NCBI GenBank assembly: GCA_019747615.1
Contig: JAIEQQ010000371.1
Location: 1-6,649, forward strand
Reading direction: 5' to 3'
DNA: 6,649 bases
Origin: Phycisphaerales bacterium
Lineage (GTDB): Bacteria > Planctomycetota > Phycisphaerae > Phycisphaerales > UBA1924
The notes under the pieces are model-generated. The model saw nothing but the letters and a program-made list of their open reading frames with translations. It searched no databases and was not told the DNA's origin. Below, piece by piece: positions 1 through 5,222 of this stretch. Within the stretch, counting starts at the first letter, position 1. Each line of letters opens with the position of its first letter. The translations under genes were made by a program, and so were the position numbers.

Positions 1-176
1 GCCATCTGCTCAAGCTCGGGGATCGCGCGATCCAGCGAGACCTGCTTCTTATCGACCATCACCGTCGGTCGATCGGTCACCTGCCACGCGATCACGCCGA
101 GCAGGCCCGCGCCCGCCAGACCCACCAGGATCTTCTCGAAGTTCGCCTCGAGGAAGTTGATTCTCTGTACCGCCAT
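1..176 (-). CDS. Partial bitopic membrane protein, third gene of the pilus assembly operon
   Basis: Only the first 58 codons are inside the window; the gene continues beyond base 1. The ATG at 176 is preceded by an AAAGGG Shine-Dalgarno at 183-188 with a 6-nt gap, which fixes the start. The visible protein has a short polar N-terminus (INFLEANFEKI, residues 6-16), one hydrophobic segment at about residues 16-32, and then a charged extracytoplasmic part beginning TDRPTVMVDKKQ. This topology (cytoplasmic N-terminus, one TM, periplasmic body) fits a PilO/PilP-like or similar alignment-complex subunit. It lies 139 nt downstream of the preceding gene on the same strand, with no T-tailed terminator between them, so read-through from the pilM promoter is likely. 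No family can be named from 58 residues; the pilus role is inferred from position and topology only. Confidence 0.78.
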   Translation of the reverse strand, partial: MAVQRINFLEANFEKILVGLAGAGLLGVIAWQVTDRPTVMVDKKQVSLDRAIPELEQM

Positions 177-315
177 GTGCCGCCCTTTCTCGACTCGACC
201 CGTTCAATCGTTCCGACTTCACACACGTTGATTCGATCCGCGACCATGCTCATCGGCCCGTCGCTGGCGCTCGCTGCGCAAACTCGCCACCCATCCCACG
301 CCGCTCACCCAGACC

Positions 316-1734
316 TCAGCCCGCCGCGGGCGTTGGCTTGCTCGGATCGGCCCCGGGTGCCCCCGGTGCCGCCGGGGCGTTGGGGTCCGCAGGGGTCGAG
401 CCCGCTGGCTCCGGCACGCCCAGCGACACCCGCACCTCGCGAGGCATGATCTTCATCGTCCAGTCGCGCAGCCACACCGTCTCCAGCTTGATCGACGCAC
501 GCACGACCGCCTCGTCGCCATAGAAGAAGCCCTTCTTCAGCTCGTCGTTGCTGTCCACGCTCTGGATATCCACGTCCAGCACGCTGATGAAGTTCGTCTG
601 CGCCAGCGCGTCCAAGAACCGCGGCAGGTTCTTCGCCGACGCGATCACACGAATGTCCACCGTTCGCAAGTCATACAGGTGCTGCCCGCTGCCTTGGCCA
701 GACACGCGGCCAGTCACGCTGGCGTCAAACTTCACCGGCATCGCCCCGCCCTCGGGCGGAGTTTCAGGCCCCACGCGGGGGGTCTCAGGCACCGGCTCGC
801 CCGGAGCCGTGGGCACCGGCGATGCGCTGGGCGAGCTGAGACCGAACGACGAGTACACGCCGATGAACTCGACACGCTTCACAACCGCCGCGGGCACGCC
901 GCCGGCCCGCGCACCCTCGTTCACGGTGAGGATCGCGTTGATCACGTCTTCCCACGCGTAGTACTGCATCTGCCAGTCAAAGCACTGCGCCATCGACGGC
1001 AGCGTTCCGGTGCCATCACCCTGTAACGCCGGCACGGCGAAGACCGACGCGTCGGCGTAGAAGTTCAGCGCCGAGGCCACGTTGCGATACCGCTCGACCC
1101 GCAGGTCGACCAGCTTCTGGCGGATCTCCGCGCGATCCGCATCGCTCAGCATCGACGGGTCCGCCTTGCCCGGCGGCAGCTTCGCGCGCGTCATCGTCGT
1201 CAACTGCTCCGCAAGCTCGCGCCCGATCACGTCACGCTCCGGCGGCATGCCCGCCCGCGCACGCTCGATCAACCGGCGCGGCGCATCTTGCGTGAACGCG
1301 CGGATCATCTGGAACCGCTTCACATCGATCTCGGTCTCCGACGGATCCGGGAAGAGCCCCGGAATCAGCGTCTGCACCGTGCCATCGGCGGCGATCCGCT
1401 TGCCCACGTTCATCGCCATCGCCTCGGCAAACAGCGACGCCGCCTGATCCTGCTGGCGATCGCGAGCGCCCTTGAAGTGCGCCGTGAGCACCTCGTTGGG
1501 TACCGCCGATTCCTCCACCGTCGCCCCGCCGGCGATCAGCGGCGTCACCGCGTAGTTCACCTTCGGATTGCCCAGCTCCTTCGCGTCGGTGCCGATCTCC
1601 GCCTGCAGCTTCGTGAGCTGCGATGCACGCATCGACGTCGAGAAGTAGTACGACAGCGGAAGCGCAACCACCACCGCACCCAGCAACGAGAACGGCAGCC
1701 AATGGGCCTTGAGTACAGCCAGAACCTTGTTCAC
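316..1734 (-). CDS. Bitopic PilO/Amuc_1100-like pilus assembly protein
   Basis: A 472-residue protein read from a GTG start. Residues about 14-32 form one TM helix after a short basic N-terminus. A helical, probably coiled-coil stretch follows (about 33-55), then an alpha-helical region (80-230). Two segments alternate strand and helix in the way of ferredoxin-like pilus-subunit folds (about 250-295 and 354-420), separated by a Pro-rich linker (301-332). The tail (443-472) is almost all Pro, Ala, Gly, Ser and Asp and is probably disordered. PilN, PilO and Amuc_1100-type proteins share this design: they sit in the inner membrane, reach into the periplasm and pair through ferredoxin-like domains. 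The start overlaps the pilM stop as GTGA, with GGAGG at 1741-1745, so translation is probably coupled. The PilO/Amuc_1100 assignment is a judgement from topology and operon position; the sequence itself is too diverged for a firm family call. Confidence 0.82.
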   Translation of the reverse strand: MNKVLAVLKAHWLPFSLLGAVVVALPLSYYFSTSMRASQLTKLQAEIGTDAKELGNPKVNYAVTPLIAGGATVEESAVPNEVLTAHFKGARDRQQDQAASLFAEAMAMNVGKRIAADGTVQTLIPGLFPDPSETEIDVKRFQMIRAFTQDAPRRLIERARAGMPPERDVIGRELAEQLTTMTRAKLPPGKADPSMLSDADRAEIRQKLVDLRVERYRNVASALNFYADASVFAVPALQGDGTGTLPSMAQCFDWQMQYYAWEDVINAILTVNEGARAGGVPAAVVKRVEFIGVYSSFGLSSPSASPVPTAPGEPVPETPRVGPETPPEGGAMPVKFDASVTGRVSGQGSGQHLYDLRTVDIRVIASAKNLPRFLDALAQTNFISVLDVDIQSVDSNDELKKGFFYGDEAVVRASIKLETVWLRDWTMKIMPREVRVSLGVPEPAGSTPADPNAPAAPGAPGADPSKPTPAAG

Positions 1735-3776
1735 TGCGGACCTCCAGGCGTTGTCGCGGGCGCGGGGCCTCGCGTGATCGGAAGCTCAAATGTCACAACA
1801 AATCGCGTGATCGTCGAACCCGGCGCCGCCAGCTCGGGCTTCGGCGGGATCGGTGCGAACTGATCCGGATCGCCACCCATCGGATCACCGCCGCCCGACC
1901 CGCCCGGACCGACCGGACGCCCAGCACCGCCACCGGGATTGAACGGCCCACCGCCGCCACCAGGATTCGGCATCGCGCCGCCGCCGCCGCCCCCCGGCGT
2001 CGCCGCCACCGTCTCCACCGCCGTCACAAACTTCGGGTTCAACGAGAACGTGTAGGGCAGTCCCGTGCGGGCACGCGCTTCCTTCACCAGATCGGTGATG
2101 ATCTTTCGCACCGCCGCCTCGCAGTCATCTCGCTTCTGATCCACTGCGAACGTCAACTGCACACCCAGCTTCGGGTTCAGCGCCTCGGCCCCGGCCGCCG
2201 CCGGATCGCCGGCTGGCGGCGTGACGCCGCCGCTAAACGGTCGCCCGCCCTCGCCGCTGCCGCCCTGGATGTTGCCACCACCGCCGCCGCCCTGCGCGTT
2301 GGCCGGCAGGCCGCCGGTGAACGTGAACGGTCGGTTGCTCACCGAGTAATCCGTCTCCAGCGTTCGGAAATCGATGTTGATTTTGGGCCGATCCTTGCGG
2401 AGCGTCGCGTGCGTCGCCGCCAGCATCTCGCTGATGTCCTTGATCGCCAGCGCGTGCAGCTCGCGATACTCCAGCAGCCCAAGCGACGCCGCGGCTCGGT
2501 AGTCCGGCTTGTACGCCGCCTCGGCCGTCTGCCACGCCGACTTCTGAGCTTTCAGGAGCGACTTGGTCTCGCCGATGCTCGCGGGCTTGTTGCCCAGGCC
2601 CGCAGCGACCGAGTCGGAAATCGGGCCGATGAACATCGCGGCCCCCGCCGCCAGAGCCAGCGCCGCCGCCGCGACGAACCACCTCGTCTTGGTCTGCCAC
2701 AGCCCCTCACGCACCACGCTCAGCGGCATGAGGTTCGCCGTGACGGTCTGCATGTCCAGGCCCTGCAGTGCTAAGCCCGTCGCGGTCGCCAGCATCGGCG
2801 CGTTCTCTTGGAAGTCCTTGTCGCGATCGCCGTCCATCTTGCAGCGGGTATACCCCTCGAGCCTCGTCACTTCCATGCCAAGCTGCTGGCTCAGGAACTT
2901 CCGCAGGCCGGGCAGGGCAAACGTCGCGCCCAGGCCGACGACCTTCGTGAGCTTGGTCTCCGGGTGCAGGCTCTGGTAGTAGTTCATGCTGCGCTGCACG
3001 TCCTGCGCCAGGTCGGCGAACACCGGCCGCATGGCCTGCAGGATGTGGCGCGCGTGCTGGCTGGACTCGGCCTCGCGCTTGAGCTTCTCGGCCTTGACGT
3101 AGCTGAGGTTGAACGCTGTGACCAGCGCTTCGGTGAACTGGTGCCCGCCGATCGGGAACGTGCGGATCCACAGGCGGCCCGCGTCGGCGACGATCAGGTC
3201 CGTGCTGATGGTGCCGATGTCCAGGATCACCGTGCCGGGCGTCTGCACCGTGAAGACCTGGTCGTACGCGATCGCGTTGTACGCAGCCAAGGGCGACAGC
3301 GTCAGCGTCTGCGGCGTGCGTGACAGGTCCGTCCAGTAGGACAGGTGGTCCGCGACCTTCTCGCGCGTGATCGCGAAGATGCCGACCTCGACCTCCGGGT
3401 TGTCGTTGCTGGCGAAGGTCTGGAAGTCCCACTCGACCTCTTCGATCGGGAACGGGATCTGCTGGGCCGCCTCAAACTTGACCAGCGCCGGAATGCTCTT
3501 GGGATCCGCCGGGGGCAGCTTGGCGAACTTCGCGAACGCGGAGTGACCGGGGATGCTGATCGCCAGGCCCGCCTTCTCGAGATTCGCCTGCCCGAGCAAC
3601 TGGCCGATGGCGACGACTTTGGCGTCGCGCTCCTGCGTCTCGGGCGTCGAGAGCACGCGCTTGTGCGGGATGATCACAAAGTCGGCGACCTTGACCCCGT
3701 CGCCATCGCGAACGAGCTTGACGCCCTTGACAGCGCCGGCCCCGACTTCAATTCCCCAGCATGCGTTGATTGCCAT
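1731..3776 (-). CDS. pilM: PilM-PilN fusion-like type IV pilus assembly protein
   Basis: A 681-residue protein, about twice the usual PilM length (about 350). Residues 1-340 carry the actin-like PilM fold: a phosphate-1 strand (IEVGAGAVKGVKL, 9-21), the family-typical FEAAQQIPFP (101-110) leading into EEVEWDFQ, phosphate-2 DIGTISTD (186-193) followed by FPIGG, and an adenosine-type loop VGLGATFALPG (280-290). Then comes NLMP (348-351), resembling the INLLP motif by which PilN docks on PilM, followed by a TM helix (about 366-383), a helical stretch (400-460) and an extracytoplasmic region with strand-helix content (462-487, 536-590, 653-670) broken by two Gly-rich linkers. PilM normally sits in the cytoplasm and binds the tail of membrane-bound PilN, so this chain appears to join both partners. 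The ATG at 3776 is preferred to an in-frame GTG at 3818: it has a Shine-Dalgarno, and homologues begin at this point. It is the first gene of a minus-strand operon. PilM identity is firm; the PilN part is inferred. Confidence 0.9.
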   Translation of the reverse strand: MAINACWGIEVGAGAVKGVKLVRDGDGVKVADFVIIPHKRVLSTPETQERDAKVVAIGQLLGQANLEKAGLAISIPGHSAFAKFAKLPPADPKSIPALVKFEAAQQIPFPIEEVEWDFQTFASNDNPEVEVGIFAITREKVADHLSYWTDLSRTPQTLTLSPLAAYNAIAYDQVFTVQTPGTVILDIGTISTDLIVADAGRLWIRTFPIGGHQFTEALVTAFNLSYVKAEKLKREAESSQHARHILQAMRPVFADLAQDVQRSMNYYQSLHPETKLTKVVGLGATFALPGLRKFLSQQLGMEVTRLEGYTRCKMDGDRDKDFQENAPMLATATGLALQGLDMQTVTANLMPLSVVREGLWQTKTRWFVAAAALALAAGAAMFIGPISDSVAAGLGNKPASIGETKSLLKAQKSAWQTAEAAYKPDYRAAASLGLLEYRELHALAIKDISEMLAATHATLRKDRPKINIDFRTLETDYSVSNRPFTFTGGLPANAQGGGGGGNIQGGSGEGGRPFSGGVTPPAGDPAAAGAEALNPKLGVQLTFAVDQKRDDCEAAVRKIITDLVKEARARTGLPYTFSLNPKFVTAVETVAATPGGGGGGAMPNPGGGGGPFNPGGGAGRPVGPGGSGGGDPMGGDPDQFAPIPPKPELAAPGSTITRFVVTFELPITRGPAPATTPGGPQ
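1741..1745 (-). promoter_or_regulatory. Shine-Dalgarno inside the pilM 3' end
   Basis: GGAGG on the minus strand, 6 nt before the GTG start at 1734. It lies within the last codons of pilM (the Gly-Gly-Pro-Gln end). It supports the GTG as the true start of the 472-residue protein and, with the GTGA stop/start overlap, suggests coupled translation of the two partners. Confidence 0.75.
1878..1994 (-). repeat. Gly/Pro-rich low-complexity tract in pilM (distal)
   Basis: This encodes residues 595-633 of the PilM-PilN-like protein: runs of five to six glycines broken by Pro, Asn, Met and Asp, ending in a GGDPMGGDPD duplication. The DNA is an imperfect array of GGC/GGT/GGA codons. It probably forms a flexible linker between the extracytoplasmic domain and the last beta strand (about 656-668). 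Slippage could change its length between strains. Confidence 0.75.
2226..2291 (-). repeat. Gly-rich low-complexity tract in pilM (proximal)
   Basis: This encodes residues 496-517, starting with six consecutive glycines (GGC and GGT codons) and continuing as GGSGEGGRPFSGG. It separates two strand-rich parts of the extracytoplasmic region, and is probably a flexible linker. It is the second such tract in the same gene. Confidence 0.7.
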
Positions 3777-3786
3777 ACGTCGCTTG

Positions 3787-3793
3787 TCCTTCC
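3787..3793 (-). promoter_or_regulatory. Shine-Dalgarno deciding the pilM start
   Basis: GGAAGGA on the minus strand, 10 nt before the ATG at 3776. The spacing is slightly long but usable. It favours this ATG, where the conserved PilM N-terminus begins, over the longer GTG-start reading from 3818, whose 14 extra residues (TPAARSFWKDKRR) look like translated leader. Confidence 0.65.
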
Positions 3794-3829
3794 AGAAAGA
3801 CCTCGCCGCCGGGGTCACTGTGTACGCTC

Positions 3830-3845
3830 TGAAAACCTCGTGCCG
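3830..3845 (-). promoter_or_regulatory. Candidate sigma-54-type promoter of the pilM operon
   Basis: The minus strand reads CGGCACGAGGTTTTCA. Against the sigma-54 consensus TGGCACG-N4-TTGCA it has the exact GG-to-minus-12 spacing and 10 of 12 informative positions. The mismatches are the first base and, more seriously, the G of the minus-12 GC, which is T here. It would start transcription near 3819, about 42 nt before the pilM ATG, and the Shine-Dalgarno lies within that leader. Sigma-54 control is known for pilus genes in other bacteria. No good -35/-10 pair was found nearby. The call is tentative because the -12 G matters. Confidence 0.33.
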
Positions 3846-4016
3846 GCCGCGGACCTCACGTCAGCGTTCCTGCTTCCCGATCTGTCCCACCGCCCAAACC
3901 CCCATCGCCACCGCCGAAGGCCAGCTGTCAAGGCCCCGAGAGGCCCGGATTGTTCACCGCCCAACGATCAACTTCGACCGCCATCTGCACGATCCGTCGC
4001 TTCGACCAAACCACGC

Positions 4017-4070
4017 CGCGGGCGCACGGCGTCGCCCGCGTCGTTTGAGTTGATACGACCGCCCGCGGGC
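4017..4070. repeat. Cluster of GC-rich inverted repeats
   Basis: CGCGGGCG at 4017-4024 pairs perfectly with CGCCCGCG at 4033-4040 across an 8-nt spacer. CGCCCGCG recurs at 4060-4067, inside the perfect palindrome GCCCGCGGGC (4061-4070). Between the two CGCCCGCG copies, GTCGT (4040-4044) pairs with ACGAC (4055-4059) around the AT-rich core TTGAGTTGAT. The plus strand after the 8-bp stem has no proper T-run, so this is not an ordinary terminator. It could be an operator or an alternative-folding element. GC-rich DNA produces such dyads by chance more easily. Confidence 0.5.
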
Positions 4071-4176
4071 CACAGTTCCCGCGCCGGTCGCGCTTGCACG
4101 ACGAGCCTGCCCACTCGCAAGTCTCGCTCTGCCAAGACATTGCACCAGAAATGGTCGCTGGCGTCAACCCGACACG

Positions 4177-4185
4177 CCCCCCCCC
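4177..4185 (+). repeat. Nine-C homopolymer tract
   Basis: Nine consecutive C in the C-rich part of the divergent intergenic region, about 135 nt before the GNAT start. Homopolymers of this length can slip during replication. It lies in no gene that I can support, so any effect would be on promoter geometry; it may also be a site of sequencing error. Confidence 0.8.
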
Positions 4186-4219
4186 GCGCAGCTCCCACCC
4201 CGCGACGCGCACCCGACAG

Positions 4220-4243
4220 CCCGCCCCCATCCACCCCCCACCC
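4220..4243 (-). other. G-quadruplex motif
   Basis: On the minus strand there are four G-runs of 3, 6, 5 and 3, separated by loops of 1, 5 and 1 nt (T, TGGAT, C). This satisfies the usual G3+N1-7 rule with short loops, which favours a stable quadruplex. It lies about 77 nt before the GNAT ATG, on the template strand for that gene. Confidence 0.65.
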
Positions 4244-4305
4244 AGCCGAATGAGAATCGTTCAAAAATTCACGAACTGTGTCGCTCGGCGGGGCTCATCT
4301 CGTGC

Positions 4306-4311
4306 TACGCT
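4306..4311 (+). promoter_or_regulatory. Possible -10 element for a leaderless GNAT transcript
   Basis: TACGCT preceded by TG one base upstream (TGCTACGCT) resembles an extended -10. It ends 8 nt before the ATG at 4320, so transcription would start at or next to the start codon. No Shine-Dalgarno is visible before that ATG, which agrees with a leaderless message. There is no good -35 at the right distance. This is a weak call. Confidence 0.3.
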
Positions 4312-4319
4312 CGCGCGTC

Positions 4320-4892
4320 ATGGTCATCCGCCCGGTCGTTGAAAGCGACTTCCCCGCGATCGCCGCACTCACAAACCGGTATATCACCGGCTCCGCGGTC
4401 CACTTCGCCTATCAACCGGTCACCGCCGAGGGCCTGCGCAACGCCTGGCTCGAAACCCGCGCCACGTTTCCGTACGTTGTCGCCGAGATCGCGGACCTCG
4501 CGTCGCCCGGCGGCGCTCGCTTCGCCGGCTACGCAAAGGCAGCTCGCTGGCGCGAGCGTGACGCGTATCGCCCGACCGCCGAAGTCGGCATCTACGTCGA
4601 ACCGGGTGTCCAAGGGCAGGGAATTGGTAAAGCGCTGCACAAGACGCTGATTCAGGCCTGCCGCGAGGCGGGGTTTCACTCGCTCATCGCGGGCATCGCG
4701 CAGCCAAACGAAGCCTCGGTGGCCCTGCATCTGGCGGTGGGCTTCGACGAGATCGGCGTCTTCCGGCAGGTTGGCTGGAAACTCGGGCGGTGGCACGACG
4801 TGGGCTTCTATCAGATGATGCTGAAGGATGCGGAAGACCGTCCGGTCAAGCTTCTAGAAGTAACCGTCCCGGCGCCGGGCGTCAGAGTGTAA
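4320..4892 (+). CDS. GNAT N-acetyltransferase, phosphinothricin acetyltransferase-like
   Basis: A 190-residue soluble enzyme that should transfer acetyl from acetyl-CoA to an amine. It begins with the family-typical VIRPVVESDFPAIAAL, has a conserved E88 before the YVEPG strand (the position of the catalytic Glu in bar/pat enzymes), acetyl-CoA motif A as QGQGIGKAL (98-106), a motif-B region with N130 and VGF (140-142), and the C-terminal VGWKLGRWHDVGFYQ signature (151-165) shared with phosphinothricin, methionine sulfoximine and YncA-type acetyltransferases. Length fits the family, with about 20 extra residues at the end. The ATG at 4320 is chosen because the domain starts immediately after it; an in-frame GTG at 4278 would add 14 unsupported residues. 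The gene appears monocistronic and has no evident link to the pilus operon. The true substrate cannot be read from the sequence: relatives act on methionine sulfoximine/sulfone, phosphinothricin or other amino compounds. Confidence 0.92.
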   Translation: MVIRPVVESDFPAIAALTNRYITGSAVHFAYQPVTAEGLRNAWLETRATFPYVVAEIADLASPGGARFAGYAKAARWRERDAYRPTAEVGIYVEPGVQGQGIGKALHKTLIQACREAGFHSLIAGIAQPNEASVALHLAVGFDEIGVFRQVGWKLGRWHDVGFYQMMLKDAEDRPVKLLEVTVPAPGVRV

Positions 4893-4998
4893 AGTCTTTA
4901 TCTGGACAACTAGACGCCGATCAAACCGCGATCCCGGGCCCAGATGCGAACATTTTACGTACGTCGTCGGAGGTTCGTCTCACCTACCGGGCCTTCGT

Positions 4999-5028
4999 TT
5001 GCCGAGATTTGTTGTGGTTTGGCATAGT
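4999..5028 (+). promoter_or_regulatory. Candidate extended -10 promoter for the sorted surface protein
   Basis: TTGCCG at 4999-5004 (4/6 to the -35 consensus), an 18-bp spacer, then CATAGT at 5023-5028 (4/6 to the -10 consensus) preceded by TGG, which supplies the TGn of an extended -10. Transcription would start near 5035, giving a leader of about 190 nt. This is the best sigma-70-like pair in the intergenic region, but no more than moderate. Confidence 0.38.
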
Positions 5029-5087
5029 TTTGCCCGATCCACTTGCCGCCGGGCCATTCGTGTGGAACAGTATGGGTGCGGGATTGG

Positions 5088-5105
5088 ACGTGGTGGTTGC
5101 CACGT
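5088..5105 (+). other. Leader stem-loop 1
   Basis: ACGTGG pairs perfectly with CCACGT across the 6-nt loop TGGTTG, with a possible G-U closing pair outside. It lies about 50 nt downstream of the predicted transcription start of the surface-protein gene. No T-run follows, so it is not a terminator. Confidence 0.45.
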
Positions 5106-5142
5106 TCAGAGAGAGATGTCAGCTCTAGCAGTCGTGGCTGGA

Positions 5143-5162
5143 GTGACTTCTAAGGAAGTCGC
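5143..5162 (+). other. Leader stem-loop 2
   Basis: GACTTC and GAAGTC form a perfect 6-bp stem around the tetraloop TAAG, extended by a U-G and a G-C pair to 8 bp. The 5' arm GTGAC could instead pair with GTCAC at 5163-5167, giving a mutually exclusive alternative. It lies 44 nt upstream of the Shine-Dalgarno. Confidence 0.5.
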
Positions 5163-5206
5163 GTCACACACAGGATCTACCGGGCGACCCGCGGCCTGAG
5201 TTACTT

Positions 5207-5215
5207 AAGAGGAGG
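5207..5215 (+). promoter_or_regulatory. Very strong Shine-Dalgarno of the sorted surface protein
   Basis: AAGAGGAGG, nearly full complementarity to the 16S rRNA 3' end, 7 nt before the ATG at 5223. It selects that ATG over an in-frame TTG at 5217, which lies too close to the site. It is the strongest ribosome binding site in the window and implies high expression. Confidence 0.85.
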
Positions 5216-5222
5216 ATTGTCA

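Larger units (their letters stand above)
3777..4319. other. Divergent intergenic region between pilM and the GNAT gene
   Basis: 543 nt without a convincing gene. Short open frames on both strands here give low-complexity Arg/Pro/Ser-rich translations with no recognisable domain, as expected from GC-rich noncoding DNA. The left end is the pilM leader and its candidate promoter. The centre (4017-4070) holds GC-rich dyads. The right end (about 4163-4250) is strongly C-rich on the plus strand, with a 9-C run and a G-quadruplex motif on the minus strand. An AT-rich island (4250-4280) then lies upstream of the GNAT start. Confidence 0.7.
4893..5222 (+). other. 330-nt intergenic region and leader of the sorted surface protein
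   Basis: Noncoding as far as can be seen and visibly less GC-rich than its flanks. It begins with an 11-nt inverted repeat TAAAGTCTTTA (4890-4900) overlapping the GNAT stop codon, and contains an ACGTACGT self-complement (4957-4964), a candidate promoter (4999-5028) and a downstream leader of about 190 nt with several small hairpins. It ends in a strong Shine-Dalgarno. No T-tailed terminator for the GNAT gene was found. Confidence 0.6.

Noticed and set aside
177..315. Terminator or separate promoter in the 139-nt gap within the pilus operon
   Set aside because: Only short GC hairpins without a T-run and no convincing -35/-10 pair are present on the minus strand, so the gap looks like plain intra-operon spacing.
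3774..3818. Longer pilM reading from a GTG at 3818
   Set aside because: The 14 extra residues have no family support, a Shine-Dalgarno (3787-3793) precedes the ATG at 3776, and the PilM domain begins right after that ATG.
3903..3931. Exact TTGACA on the minus strand at 3926-3931 as -35 of the pilM operon
   Set aside because: No -10-like hexamer is found 16-18 bp downstream (GGCGAT, GCGATG and CGATGG are all poor), so it is probably a chance match.
3928..4264. Minus-strand open frames of about 100 residues in the divergent intergenic region
   Set aside because: Overlapping frames in a GC-rich region with Arg/Gly/Ala-rich, domain-free translations and no Shine-Dalgarno; expected from composition alone.
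5015..5035. Sigma-54-like TGGCA...TTGC upstream of the surface-protein gene
   Set aside because: The GG-to-GC spacing is 9 nt instead of the required 10; a second candidate (TTGGAC...TTGCC, about 5084-5101) has 11. Neither is usable as sigma-54 geometry.
5116..5199. 27-codon upstream open frame (ATG after AGAGAGAG) ending 23 nt before the surface-protein ATG, and an 18-codon one at 5072-5128
   Set aside because: Neither peptide resembles anything known, and both overlap the leader hairpins. A leader peptide is possible, but nothing beyond the start codon and a purine-rich stretch supports it.
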